The position numbers and the translations under genes are program-made. Below the pieces are notes generated by a model, which had not been told where the DNA came from, made no database searches, and saw only the letters and a program-made list of their open reading frames with translations. DNA of 35,804 nt from Actinocrinis puniceicyclus. GTDB taxonomy: Bacteria; Actinomycetota; Actinomycetes; Streptomycetales; Catenulisporaceae. This document shows positions 1 to 8,516 of the stretch, in pieces (position 1 is the stretch's first letter; the number at the start of each line of letters is the position of its first letter). The stretch spans positions 1-35,804 of the forward strand of contig NZ_JAGSXH010000062.1 of NCBI RefSeq assembly GCF_018283645.1, given 5' to 3'.

Positions 1-314
1 GGGTCGGTGGGGTCGGTGGATGAGGCTTCTGCGGCTGAGGCGAGCGCCACCCGGCGGATCGACGTGGCGGCGGCCGTCGACGTGCCCGTCGACGCGGCAG
101 GGACGGCGGCCGGCTGCACGACGGTGACCTCGGACGCCTTGAGGCCCCGAACCCCGTCCTCGGTCCTGAACTCGACTATGCAGCCTGGCGACAACAGGTT
201 CTTGTCCCCACAGAGGTCGTTGACGTGGATGAAGACGTCTTCACCCCCGGACTCCGGGGCGACGAAGCCGTAGCCCTTGATCCGGTCGAACGAAATGACC
301 TCGCCCTTGATCAT
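1..314 (-). CDS. Cold-shock-domain protein with Ala/Thr-rich tail (3' end outside window)
   Basis: The reverse strand reads an open frame from ATG (314-312) to the window edge with no stop, about 104 codons. Residues 1-67 form a cold-shock domain, a small nucleic-acid-binding beta barrel. RNP1 is K13-GYGF-V18 and RNP2 is V27-FIH-V31. Compared with a classical 67-residue CspA, the N-terminal WFN signature is replaced by SFDR, and an Ala/Ser/Thr-rich tail continues from about residue 68 to the edge. The likely role is RNA chaperone or single-strand nucleic-acid binding in the cytoplasm; the target is unknown. The start is chosen because the fold begins immediately after it; an AAGGG lies about 11 bases upstream, so the ribosome site is only fair. 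The domain call is secure; the full length and tail function cannot be seen. Confidence 0.85.
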   Translation of the reverse strand, partial: MIKGEVISFDRIKGYGFVAPESGGEDVFIHVNDLCGDKNLLSPGCIVEFRTEDGVRGLKASEVTVVQPAAVPAASTGTSTAAATSIRRVALASAAEASSTDPTD

Positions 315-654
315 GCCAACCCCAACCCTTAGGGAGAGAACCCGGGACGGATCCGGCGCAAACCCCGATGGCGTCGGCCGCCCATTCCGGTCTCATGTTG
401 CCAGGGGGTGCTTCGCGGTGGCAATCGCCGTCGCGGACGCGCACGGCCCACGCGGGTCCGCTGTCCAGGCGTTCAGAAGTCTGACGGACCCCGTCCAACC
501 GCGGCACGGAACACGGGTGGCTTGATCCTTTCGGTGTGAGCGGGAGGAGACCCCTTCGACGGCAGTGACGTATCAGAAGTCTCCTTGAGATCCAAGCATG
601 GACGGCTCAGCGCCCGAATAGGGCCGAGACCGGCCGTCCGGAGGGCACCGACCC
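315..654. other. Intergenic region between divergent genes
   Basis: No convincing gene is visible here; open frames on both strands have no family resemblance. It must hold the promoters of the leftward cold-shock gene and the rightward glycosyltransferase gene. The decamer TCAGAAGTCT occurs twice in direct orientation, at 473-482 and 573-582, exactly 100 bp apart. A GGAGGG at 640-645 is the ribosome-binding site of the next gene. Confidence 0.6.
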
Positions 655-2065
655 ATGACGACAACCGGTGGCATGAAGAACATCACCCAACTGGGCGACG
701 AGGCGGCCCTCGGCGCCGGTGAACCGCAATGCGCCGAGGCCCCGGCGCTGCACACTCGCGTACGGCGCCGCTACCTGGACGGGCCGCTGGGCACTGCGCG
801 CGCCGCGGGTGCGATGTCCTGTGCCGGGCTGCTGCTGCTGATGCTGGTGGGTGCCTCCGCCCCCAACGTCAACACCCTGCTGGTCCGGTTGCCGTTTGCC
901 GTCCCAGCCGGCGTGGCTCACCTACCCGGTGATGATCCTCGGGGTGCTCCTCGCCTGCGGCGGACTGACCGGCATGCTCGCGGCACACGCCCGCGGGTGG
1001 TCGCCCGATCCGCGCGTGCTGTTCGCAGTCAGCGCACTGTTCGTCCTGGGGTTCGTGAACCTGACGCCGGTCGGCTCGGGCGACACGGCCAGCTACGCGG
1101 CCTACGGTCGGCTGGCCGCGCTCGGCTACGACCCCTACACCACTACGCCGGACGACGCGCTCCAACACACCGCCTACTTCTCTCTGATCAGTAAGAGCTG
1201 GCAGAACACACCCTCGGTCTACGGGCCGATCGCCACCTGGATCCAGGAGGCGGCGGCCCGCATCGGCGGCGACCGGCCGTGGCTGACCATATGGATGGTG
1301 CTGATCTTCAACGGGCTCGTGTTCCTCGGCGTCGGCCTCTGGCTGTTGCTGCGCTCCGGCGACCCGGTGCGCGCCACGCTGCTGTGGACCGCGAATCCGC
1401 TGCTCATCGAAGTACTGGTGACCGGCGGGCACGTGGACACGCTGGTCGCCGCCGGCACGATCGCGGCGCTGCGGCTCAGCCGCCCGGGCAGCCGGCTGCC
1501 CGGTGAGCTTGCCGCGGGCGGCGTGCTCGGCGTCGCCGTCGCCACCAAGATCGACGCCGGCCTGGTCGCCGCCACCATCGCCGGTTGTCTGCTGGCGCAG
1601 CGGCGCCATCGGGCGTTGACGGTCCTGACCGGTTCCGCCCTGTTCACCGCCGTCGCCCTGTATGTGCCGTTCGGCCTGAGTGCGCTGGCGCCGCTGGCCT
1701 CGGTCTCGAAGCTGGTCGCGCTGCCCTCCGTCTGGGACCTTCCGTGGCTGGCCGGGCGGGCCGTGTTCGGCCCGGCGGCCACCCTGACGGCGATCGGGGT
1801 GCTCTGGCCGCTGCTCATGATCGCCGTCATCGTGCTGCTGTTCCGCCGCGTCGTCGCCGCAGCCGAACCGTCCACCGCCGTCAACCTGACCACGATCGCG
1901 TGGATCGTCGCCGCTCCCTGGGCCATGCCGTGGTACTGCACGACCGGCTGGTCCGCTCTCGCCGACCAGGAGCCGCCGACCCGACTCGTCCCGGCCGGCC
2001 TCTGGCTGGGCGCGGTCACCATGGTCCTCGCGCTGGTGCACAGCAGCGGCGGCCACCCCTGGTGA
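655..2065 (+). pseudogene. GT-C-type polyprenyl-phosphate-sugar glycosyltransferase (MptB/GT87-like), frameshifted
   Basis: Two overlapping frames together encode one polytopic membrane protein. The first starts at ATG 655 behind GGAGGG (640-645) and encodes a cytoplasmic N-terminus and the first hydrophobic helix. Past about 915 it turns into Arg/Pro-rich nonsense. The second frame carries the rest from about 900 to TGA 2065: roughly ten more membrane helices, an extracytoplasmic loop GSGDTASYAAYGRL followed by GYDPYTT, and a later VYGPIATW. These loops resemble the MptA/MptB and GT87 families, which transfer mannose or arabinose from a polyprenyl phosphate during envelope glycan synthesis; an Asp in the first loop is usually catalytic. 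The downstream frame has no ribosome site or sensible start of its own. One extra base, or two missing bases, between about 890 and 920 explains the break. It could be a real null allele, a sequencing error, or less likely programmed frameshifting. Substrate is not assignable. Confidence 0.75.
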
Positions 2066-2095
2066 CCGGGTCCGGCGCGCGAATCTCCACTCGGT

Positions 2096-2182
2096 GATGT
2101 CTTCCTGACCCCGCCGTTCCCGTGCCGTATCCGTCTGGAGCGCATCGATCAGATCACCGCCGCGATCGTCGCGCTGACCGAG
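2096..2182 (+). pseudogene. Possible IS110-type transposase remnant
   Basis: Between the glycosyltransferase stop and the next gene, one frame reads as a short helical stretch (RLERIDQITAAIVALTE) that resembles the helix preceding the C-terminal domain of IS110-family transposases. It has no start, no flanking transposase sequence and no visible inverted repeats, so if genuine it is a degraded fragment. Resemblance is from memory only and could be chance. Confidence 0.25.
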
Positions 2183-2272
2183 GTTGATCCGCCGCTGTCG
2201 GCCGCCGTCCCTGCCACGATGCCGTGGTCTTGCGCGCCCTGGCGTTTGTGCATCGTGCGGCGCGGGCGGAAG

Positions 2273-2278
2273 TACAAT
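2273..2278 (+). promoter_or_regulatory. -10 element TACAAT immediately upstream of the SEC-C gene; candidate leaderless promoter
   Basis: TACAAT matches five of six bases of the sigma-70 -10 consensus. Its last base is only eight bases before the ATG at 2287, so transcription would begin at or next to the start codon, and no Shine-Dalgarno sequence precedes that ATG. Leaderless mRNAs are common in actinomycetes. No good -35 hexamer is present at 16-18 bp spacing. Confidence 0.4.
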
Positions 2279-2286
2279 CTTGCTCC

Positions 2287-4341
2287 ATGTCACAGCCGGA
2301 TTCCGACCGCGTCGCACACCTTGTCCGTCTCCTGCGTGACGGATCCGACGATGCTCTCGCATCCGATCTGCTCGCCCGTCTCGGCCTTCCCGCTCAGTTG
2401 CTGCTGAGCCGGGGCTTCGGTCCGCGCGGCCACGTGGACGAGCGGGACCGGCGCGACGCGCTGGCTTTCCTCGCGGCGTTGGCAGCGGGCGACGCGCGAC
2501 CCGCGGTCGCGCAGCGCCATCGCCTGGCCGATGCGGCGGTGCTGGATCTGGTCGCGCACCACGTGGAGGCGGCGGCCGCGCGGGTCGCGCCGGGCGCGTT
2601 CGCCTGGTCTGCGGGCCTCGACGCGCTGGCGGCCGCGCCCGATCAGCCCGCTGGACTACGTGCCGCGGCGCTGCTGCTGCGTGCACGGGTCGCCGAAGGC
2701 GGCGGCCGGGCAGAGTCGGCGCGTGCGCTCGTGACCGAGGCGTTGGACCTGGAGCCCAAGCTGCTGCCCGCGGTGCGCGACGCGGCCGAGTACGCGCTGT
2801 GCGCGGGGGATTGGGCACGCGCCTGGCGGTTGGCCTCGTCGATCAGCGAGGACTCGATCGCCGCGAACGTGCTGCCGTGCCTTGAAGATCTGCGTCGCGC
2901 TCCGATGGTGAGCGGCCGACCGGGTCGTAACCAACCGTGCCCGTGCGGCTCGGGGCGCAAGTACAAGGGGTGCTGTGAGGCGAAGGACGCCGCCGCAGCC
3001 GAGCACCCGCTCTCCGACCGCGCGGTGGCCCTCTACGCGATGATCGCCACTTACGCCCAGCGTGGCGCCCGCAGCGAGGTGCACGACCGGCTTCTCGCGC
3101 ACGCCCTGGGAGAGGTCGGCGCCGCTTCCATGTGCTTGGACCTGGCGATCCTCGACGGGGGCGCGGCCGAGCGGTTCCTGGCCGAGCGAGGTTTCCTGCT
3201 GCGCGACGATGAACGCGAGCTACTCGGCCGGTGGCTCTCGACGCCGATGGACCTCTACGAGGTCACTTGGACCCGGCCCGGCTTCCGGGTGCGGCTGCGT
3301 AGCCTGGTCGGCGGCCCGCAGGAGGTCGAACTCGACGACCGCTTGCTGTCCTCGTCGGTGGGGCGGCTGGATCTGCTTGCGGCACGCTTTCTGTGGGACG
3401 GCACCCGTGCGCGCGCTCTGGGGGCGGCCGCCTGGGTCAACCGGGAGGATCGGCGCGAAGCGCAGAAGCTGTTCAGCGACGGTCCGGTGCGGCCCGACGC
3501 GGCCGCCCTCGTCGCCGGCGGCTTCGCGCCCAGAATCCTCGAACTGATCGTCGGCGATCGCACCGGGCCGATCGAGCTGGTCAACCTGGATCAGGAGGAG
3601 TACCGGCTGTGCAACACCGTGCTCGCTCTTCCCGACGTGTACGAATCCTGGATCGCCCTGATCGAGGACTGCGAGCCGGTTCCCGACCCGCCGCTGCGTG
3701 ACCTGAACGGGTACCTGGCCTTCCATGAGCGCATGCCCGACAGGTTCCTGTGGTTCGACGGCGAGCACATCGAATTGGTCGGCAAGCTCGAGAACGGCTC
3801 GTTTCACAACCTGGGCACCCTTGAGTTCGACGGCCTCGCCGGGGTGGTCAAGGTGACCACGAATTCGGAGAGCCGGATGGCTGTGCTCATCGAGTTGGTA
3901 CGCGAGCGCGTGGCGGAGGCGAAGGAACTGCGCCGCACCGTGCAGAGTGTGGAGGAACTCACCGGCCCTCGCGTCACCGAACGCACTCTGAGCGAGAGCG
4001 CCCGCACGATCCGGCGGCGCCATGGCGTGGAGGCCGCTGCGCCCGAGCCGCGCCGCCTGGTGTTCGAGAACTACTTCCTTCCGCTGGGCCCGGACCAGCC
4101 GGCCCTCTCCGCGCACATCTCCCGGGGCACCCTGACCAGGAACCTGATCGACTCGGCCTCGGTCGACGGCCTGACCCCGCGGCAGGCGCTGGCCGCGGGC
4201 GGCGCATCCCGCGACGAGGTTCTCGCCATGATCGACGATGTCGCATGGCGCCGGCGCCGCGCCGAGTATGAAGGCGGGTCCGCGGCCGCGATGGTCGATC
4301 CCGACGAGCTGCGCCAAGCCCTCGGCCTTACCGCGCAGTGA
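2287..4341 (+). CDS. SEC-C motif-containing protein of unknown function
   Basis: This 684-residue soluble protein carries one SEC-C motif near residues 213-230: NQPCPCGSGRKYKGCC, with Cys218, Cys220, Cys229 and Cys230 as the zinc ligands. SEC-C is known from the C-terminus of SecA and from many unrelated proteins, so it indicates zinc binding and perhaps protein contact but no specific activity. Residues before it are an Ala/Leu/Arg-rich helical region resembling a TPR-like array. The long part after it is acidic and mixed alpha/beta, with no fold I recognise. ATG 2287 is preferred over upstream in-frame codons (for example GTG-like sites near 2224) because the preceding residues have no protein character and a -10 element sits just upstream. 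The next gene is convergent. The motif is certain; function is unknown. Confidence 0.85.
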   Translation: MSQPDSDRVAHLVRLLRDGSDDALASDLLARLGLPAQLLLSRGFGPRGHVDERDRRDALAFLAALAAGDARPAVAQRHRLADAAVLDLVAHHVEAAAARVAPGAFAWSAGLDALAAAPDQPAGLRAAALLLRARVAEGGGRAESARALVTEALDLEPKLLPAVRDAAEYALCAGDWARAWRLASSISEDSIAANVLPCLEDLRRAPMVSGRPGRNQPCPCGSGRKYKGCCEAKDAAAAEHPLSDRAVALYAMIATYAQRGARSEVHDRLLAHALGEVGAASMCLDLAILDGGAAERFLAERGFLLRDDERELLGRWLSTPMDLYEVTWTRPGFRVRLRSLVGGPQEVELDDRLLSSSVGRLDLLAARFLWDGTRARALGAAAWVNREDRREAQKLFSDGPVRPDAAALVAGGFAPRILELIVGDRTGPIELVNLDQEEYRLCNTVLALPDVYESWIALIEDCEPVPDPPLRDLNGYLAFHERMPDRFLWFDGEHIELVGKLENGSFHNLGTLEFDGLAGVVKVTTNSESRMAVLIELVRERVAEAKELRRTVQSVEELTGPRVTERTLSESARTIRRRHGVEAAAPEPRRLVFENYFLPLGPDQPALSAHISRGTLTRNLIDSASVDGLTPRQALAAGGASRDEVLAMIDDVAWRRRRAEYEGGSAAAMVDPDELRQALGLTAQ

Positions 4342-4431
4342 AACCAGGAGTCAGCGTTTCGGCGCGTTGCGCGGCACTGACAGTGGGGCCCGCCGCATCG
4401 CTGTGAGCCTGCTTCCCGGCAGGCCGCCCGA

Positions 4432-4468
4432 CCGGCCGGAAACGCGTCCGGCCGGAAACGCGTCCGGC
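4432..4468. repeat. Tandem 16-bp repeat (2.3 copies) between convergent genes
   Basis: The unit CCGGCCGGAAACGCGT is repeated twice without a gap and followed by a partial CCGGC. A small hairpin (GCCTGC/GCAGGC, 4407-4424) lies just before it. It separates the 3' ends of the convergent SEC-C and membrane-protein genes, where a transcription-termination role is possible; no T-run is present on either strand. Confidence 0.7.
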
Positions 4469-4482
4469 TTGCGCTGTGAGCG

Positions 4483-5550
4483 CTATTCATCGGGCAACGT
4501 GAGGCTACCGGCGGCATCGATCGCCCGACCGGCCGCCTCGTCCGCGTGCGCGATCACGGCTTGGAGATCCCGCGCCAGCACTTCGGCCTCATACGCGTCG
4601 GTCGCATCGGTGCTCTCGACTCGGGCGAGCAGGTCCGCGTGCGCGTCATTGAGCGCGTCCAGTTCCCGCATCGCCCGGAGCTTGCGAATCGCGCCATCCG
4701 CCTCGGCCGCCCAGCCGGCCAGCTCCTGGAGTCGTCGGACCCTGCGTTCAACGTCCGCGACCACGATGTCCGCCGCGCGGCGTTGCCGGTCGAGGATCTC
4801 GGCGACCTGCGGGGCGGCGGAATCCAGACCGGAGAGGATTTCGTTCTGCCTGGCGCGCAGCTCGCAGACACCGGCGAGCCGTTGCGCGATCTCCCACAGC
4901 CATTCCGGCAGCGCGCTCGAGAGCAGGGCCCAGTCGGCGCGCTTTTCCTTGACCACGTCAGATCCGGTGATCGTGTCCGCTGCCTGCGATGCTCGCGACC
5001 ACACCAGCCCGGCTTCCGGGTCCAGGTCGGCACTCGGTACGACGTAGCGGCGGTGATACTTGCGCAGCAACGCCGGCCTCGGGCGGGCCCAAGCCTGCCG
5101 CCACCGACGCGTCGCCATAGCGGACGTCCACAGGGCGAACGGGATGAGGAACGCCGCCCATCCGAGACTCGGATCAGGAGGTGCCAGGCTCGCGACCACG
5201 CCGTACCAGAGGGCCAGGGCACTGAAGGCCGTGAACAGCGCGAAAGACCGCGCGCTGTCTACCGGCCGGCGTGACAGCTGCGGCTTCGCCCGCGCCGAAC
5301 TGAATGGAATCGCGCTGCTGCGATCGGCTCCCGCGAGCCGCTGAGCGTCCTTGCGCGGGATCCGCGGATCGCAGACCAGCCTTTCCGGGCTGCCTGCATC
5401 ATGCCTCGACCTACCGGACAACCTCGCCCCCAGCGCCGTCGCTGCTCTGATCGCCGGTTTGATGATGGCGACACGCTCACGTCTGTCCCGGATTGCGGCC
5501 ACGAGAAACAGTAGCCTGCTTCGCTCCGGGAGTGCATTCCAACGTCGCAT
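4483..5550 (-). CDS. Hypothetical membrane-anchored protein with C-terminal coiled coil
   Basis: This 355-residue protein has an Arg-rich N-terminal part and two hydrophobic segments around residues 101-117 and 127-143 (ALFTAFSALALWYGVVASL and WAAFLIPFALWTSAMA). After that comes a long charged, Ala/Glu/Arg-rich helical region, from about residue 200 to the end, with the heptad character of a coiled coil. This suggests a two-helix membrane anchor with cytoplasmic helices. I recognise no family. The ATG at 5550 lacks a good ribosome site, so the true start may be internal; the membrane segments and everything after them are unaffected. It is divergent from the DUF574 methyltransferase and convergent with the SEC-C gene. 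Confidence 0.65.
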   Translation of the reverse strand: MRRWNALPERSRLLFLVAAIRDRRERVAIIKPAIRAATALGARLSGRSRHDAGSPERLVCDPRIPRKDAQRLAGADRSSAIPFSSARAKPQLSRRPVDSARSFALFTAFSALALWYGVVASLAPPDPSLGWAAFLIPFALWTSAMATRRWRQAWARPRPALLRKYHRRYVVPSADLDPEAGLVWSRASQAADTITGSDVVKEKRADWALLSSALPEWLWEIAQRLAGVCELRARQNEILSGLDSAAPQVAEILDRQRRAADIVVADVERRVRRLQELAGWAAEADGAIRKLRAMRELDALNDAHADLLARVESTDATDAYEAEVLARDLQAVIAHADEAAGRAIDAAGSLTLPDE

Positions 5551-5702
5551 CGCAGCGCCGGCTTGTCACTGCGGCTTGGCACCGCGGCTTGTCCTGGTTC
5601 CCGGCGCGTCGGGCAGATCGACGGGCGGGTACTGTCACGATGCGGCGCGCCATCGCGCGGCCGCCGACCGTACCTGTCGATGCCGGGGAAAAGGGGTCTG
5701 CG

Positions 5703-6512
5703 ATGTCGTACCGCCCGCAGTGGGCACCCGACGAGGTGGAGATCGAGCGCCCGTCCGCGGCGCGAATGTACGACTACTACTTGGGTGGTTCGCACAACTT
5801 CGAGGCCGATCGCGATTTGGCGCGCGTGGCGGTGAGCCATTGGCCTGATCTGCCGTTGGTGATGCGGGCGAACCGGGCGTTCCTGCGGCGCGCGGTGCGT
5901 TTTCTGGTGGCGCAGGGGGTTACGCAGTTCCTTGATCTAGGGTCGGGGATACCGACGGTAGGCAACGTGCACGAGGTTGCCGCCTCGGCGGATCCGGCGT
6001 GCCGGGTGGTGTACGTGGACATAGATCCGGTGGCGGTGGCACACAGCCGACGGCTGCTGGAGGGCGTGGAGAGCGCGGCGATCGTGCACGCGGACGCACG
6101 CGATGCCGAGACCGTGTTGTCCGCGCCGGCGACGCGGAGCCTGCTCGACTTCTCCAAACCGGTGGCCGTGATGATGGTCGCGCTGCTGCACTTCGTCTCC
6201 GACGCGGACGGTCCGGCCGCCGTGGTGGCCCGCTACCGGGATGCCGTCGCCCCGGGCAGTCTTCTGGCTCTGAGTCACGCGACTGTGGACGGGGTGGGCG
6301 AGGTGATGCGCGACCACGAACGGATTTACCAGCGCTCCGCGACGCCGATCCACGCGCGCACCCGCGCTCAGGTGCACGCGCTGTTCGACGGGTTCGAACT
6401 CGTCGAGCCCGGGGTCTCCTATCTACCGCTGTGGCGCCCGGACCCGGGAGAGCCCCCGGTCGATCACCCGGAGCGCTACAGCGGGTATGCGGCGGTGGGC
6501 CGCAAGGTCTGA
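5703..6512 (+). CDS. SAM-dependent methyltransferase, DUF574 / Methyltransf_19 family
   Basis: This 269-residue protein matches an actinomycete-specific methyltransferase family, present in many copies in streptomycetes. The N-terminus has the family signature IERPSAARMYDYYLGGSHNF. The class I Rossmann core follows: FLDLGSGIPTVGNVHEVA is motif I, which binds S-adenosylmethionine, and VVYVDIDPVAV holds the acidic residue that contacts the ribose. The C-terminus ends with YSGYAAVGRK, also typical. The substrate of the family is not known to me. ATG 5703 is chosen because an AAAAGGGG at about 5690 precedes it at good distance and the family signature begins soon after. An upstream in-frame extension exists, but its residues look non-coding. 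It appears to be a single-gene transcript. Confidence 0.92.
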   Translation: MSYRPQWAPDEVEIERPSAARMYDYYLGGSHNFEADRDLARVAVSHWPDLPLVMRANRAFLRRAVRFLVAQGVTQFLDLGSGIPTVGNVHEVAASADPACRVVYVDIDPVAVAHSRRLLEGVESAAIVHADARDAETVLSAPATRSLLDFSKPVAVMMVALLHFVSDADGPAAVVARYRDAVAPGSLLALSHATVDGVGEVMRDHERIYQRSATPIHARTRAQVHALFDGFELVEPGVSYLPLWRPDPGEPPVDHPERYSGYAAVGRKV

Positions 6513-6542
6513 CAGTGGCCGCACACGCGGTGGGCTGAACTC

Positions 6543-6582
6543 CCGGTGGCCGGTGGCCGGTGGCCGGTGGCCGGTGGCCGGT
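6543..6582. repeat. Heptanucleotide tandem repeat CCGGTGG (5.7 copies)
   Basis: Five perfect consecutive CCGGTGG units followed by CCGGT lie between the 3' ends of the methyltransferase gene and the leftward DUF6398-like gene. A heptamer array is likely to vary in copy number by replication slippage. It is non-coding in both flanking genes. Confidence 0.9.
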
Positions 6583-6603
6583 AAGATCCGCCTCGTCGCG
6601 TGC

Positions 6604-7149
6604 TCACTGCCCGTCCCGCCGGGAGACGTGGGGGATGATCCCGCAGCGCACCAGTTCCTGCTGAACCTGCTCGGGCAGCAAGCGCGCATCCATCGGCAGG
6701 CCGTCCACCTCGACCAGCCACGTGAACGGGTTTTTCTCGATCATCTCCTTGCGGGCGAACCGCGTGTCGAACCGGTCGATGTGCAGCAGTCCCCGAATGA
6801 GCGCGCCCTTGTTGCTCATGGTGGTCTGCTTCACCCCGAGCAACTCGGCCAGTTGCTCGGTGCGCAGGTGGGGCTTCTGCGCCGGGTCCGCCAGGAAGTT
6901 GACCCAGCCGACGGTGTGCACGATTCCCGCGGCCCAGATCCGCCGGTCTCCGCGGGACAGTGGCGAGGGCCGCTTTCGGCCGAGCGTGCCGGCCAGCGCC
7001 CGGCACAGATCCGCGTACTCGGCGTCCAGGTGCGCATCACAGAACGCGTCGGTGGTCTCAATGATCTGCGAGACGGCGGGCCACACGTCCTTCGGTACAC
7101 GCTGGGCCTTCAGCCAGGAATCGAGTTGTTCTGCCAACGCAACACTCAT
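6604..7149 (-). CDS. DUF6398-like protein of unknown function
   Basis: This 181-residue soluble protein has a mostly helical N-terminal half, then WAAGIVHTVGWVNFLADPAQ, then a helix-turn-helix-like stretch LRTEQLAELLGVKQTTMSNK. The order of an invariant W/N-rich core, the phrase 'FL.DP...PHL', and a putative HTH with following helix matches what I recall of DUF6398 proteins. The HTH-like part suggests nucleic-acid binding, but this is inference. The ATG at 7149 has no clear ribosome site upstream. It is convergent with the methyltransferase gene and divergent from the universal stress gene. Confidence 0.75.
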   Translation of the reverse strand: MSVALAEQLDSWLKAQRVPKDVWPAVSQIIETTDAFCDAHLDAEYADLCRALAGTLGRKRPSPLSRGDRRIWAAGIVHTVGWVNFLADPAQKPHLRTEQLAELLGVKQTTMSNKGALIRGLLHIDRFDTRFARKEMIEKNPFTWLVEVDGLPMDARLLPEQVQQELVRCGIIPHVSRRDGQ

Positions 7150-7510
7150 ATCTACGCGGTTCGGCGGATCAGCCGGGGCCCGACTGCCGGCAGACGTCAG
7201 CTAACTGCGCTCGCGTCGCGGTCGTGCGGGGCGTGGCCCCGGCCACGCACTCCGGATCCGGACGTGGATGGCGCCCGTGTTTCGCCAAACCGCTAACTGC
7301 ACCGGGTAGGTGTAAGATCGCGGCTGAGTCGGCTCTGGACCCTGGCCGTGTTGGAAAGACGCAAGCTAAGAGGTCAAATGGCAGGCGGGCGATACGGTGT
7401 GCGCTGCGCTGGCGGACCGCGCGGCTACGAGCGGCCGGCCCTGACCACGATGCCGGGACCCGGTCTGCGGGTGCTCGGCGCGCTGCTGGCGAATGTCCTC
7501 GCAGGTAGCA
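7150..7510. other. Divergent intergenic region with palindromes
   Basis: This region separates the leftward DUF6398-like gene from the rightward universal stress gene. It has a GC hairpin of GCGTGGCC and GGCCACGC with a two-base loop (7231-7248) directly followed by the perfect 12-bp palindrome TCCGGATCCGGA (7251-7262). GGGTAG (7304-7309) and TAAGAT (7313-7318) resemble -10 elements, but no matching -35 is found at normal spacing. No gene is visible. Confidence 0.5.
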
Positions 7511-8413
7511 ATGGCTGAGGCGGGCAGCCCCATCGTCGTCGGATTCGACGGCTCGCCCGACAGCGTGGGCGCGCTCGACTGGGCGCTGGCGGAGGCCCGC
7601 CTTCGCGGCGCCCCGGTCACCGTCTGCCACGTCGACCAGCCGTCGGCAGGTCGCGAGCCGGGCACGCAGGACGGCGCGGCGGGCACGCGGGACGATGCGC
7701 AAGCGCTGGCGGCGAGAGCCGACGCGGTCCTCGCCGAGAGCCGCCGCCGTGCGGCCCGGCTGGCCGCGGATGTCGAGGTGCGGTCTGAACCGGCCGTCGG
7801 CGACGCGGCGGAGATCCTGGTGCAGGCGGCTCACGGGGCTGAGTTGCTCGTGGTCGGGGCGCGCGGAGCGGGCGCAGGACAAGGCAGGCTGCTCGGTCGG
7901 GTCAGCGCCCACGTGGCACAACACGCGCGTTGTCCTGTCGTCGTGGTACGCGACGGCGCCGTTCGACTTCGCGACAGCGCGGCGAACCGCGGGCGGATCG
8001 TCGCCGGTGTGGACGGACCGGCGGACCGGGGAAAGGTCCTGTCCTTCGCTATCCAGGAGGCGGCACGCCGCGGGGGCACCGTGCACGTGGTGCACGCGCT
8101 CGATGAAGCCGTCCTCCAGGCGGCGCCCTACGCGGGTGAGTCGGAACTGCACCGACTCCATCAGGCCGCGCAGGAGGCATTCAGCGCGCAACTGGCACCG
8201 CACGCCGGCCAGCATCCGGACGTCGCCGTCTCGGTCAAGCTGATCCGCGGCGGTCCCGGCCCCGCGCTGGTCGAGGCCTCGGCGGACGCGGATCTGCTCG
8301 TCCTGGGCGCCCGCGGTCAGGACCCCATCGGCACCGCGCTGCTCGGCTCGACCGACCAAACCGTCCTGTATCACGCGGCCTGCCCGCTCGTCATCGTGCA
8401 CGACGAGCGGTGA
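7511..8413 (+). CDS. Universal stress protein, tandem UspA domains
   Basis: About 300 residues hold two UspA domains. The first begins PIVVGFDGSPDSVGALDWAL and ends with VVGARGAGAGQGRLLGRVS; the second begins RIVAGVDGPADRGKVLSFAI and ends with VLGARGQDPIGTALLGST. The ATP-binding pattern G-x2-G-x9-G-S/T is complete in the second domain (GARG...GST). In the first domain the final S/T is Arg, so ATP binding may be confined to domain two. Tandem Usp proteins are abundant in actinobacteria and are usually induced by hypoxia, redox stress or stationary phase. ATG 7511 is chosen because an AGG lies five bases upstream; an in-frame ATG at 7493 adds six residues. It is convergent with the STAS gene. 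Confidence 0.92.
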   Translation: MAEAGSPIVVGFDGSPDSVGALDWALAEARLRGAPVTVCHVDQPSAGREPGTQDGAAGTRDDAQALAARADAVLAESRRRAARLAADVEVRSEPAVGDAAEILVQAAHGAELLVVGARGAGAGQGRLLGRVSAHVAQHARCPVVVVRDGAVRLRDSAANRGRIVAGVDGPADRGKVLSFAIQEAARRGGTVHVVHALDEAVLQAAPYAGESELHRLHQAAQEAFSAQLAPHAGQHPDVAVSVKLIRGGPGPALVEASADADLLVLGARGQDPIGTALLGSTDQTVLYHAACPLVIVHDER

Positions 8414-8466
8414 GCGACCGGCCCGCGACCGCCCGGCGGACGGTGTCCCGAGGGATCATGTGCTTT

Positions 8467-8492
8467 GTCCTGCAGGACCAGCGGGATCCCGC
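8467..8492. other. Two adjacent 12-bp palindromes between convergent genes
   Basis: GTCCTGCAGGAC (8467-8478) and GCGGGATCCCGC (8481-8492), both perfect palindromes, lie two bases apart in the short gap between the universal stress gene and the convergent STAS gene. They could form a cruciform or paired hairpins that end transcription from both sides, or a binding site; there is no T-run. Confidence 0.5.
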
Positions 8493-8516
8493 CATGCACG
8501 GTCACAGCCTGCCGGA

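Noticed and set aside
869-2818. A 649-codon open frame on the reverse strand
   Set aside because: It is Arg/Pro/Gly-rich antisense of the glycosyltransferase and SEC-C genes, typical of high-GC DNA, with no domain.
7279-7309. Sigma-B-like promoter (GTTT ... GGGTAG) before the universal stress gene
   Set aside because: Spacing between the two elements is about 21 bp, longer than the usual 14-16.
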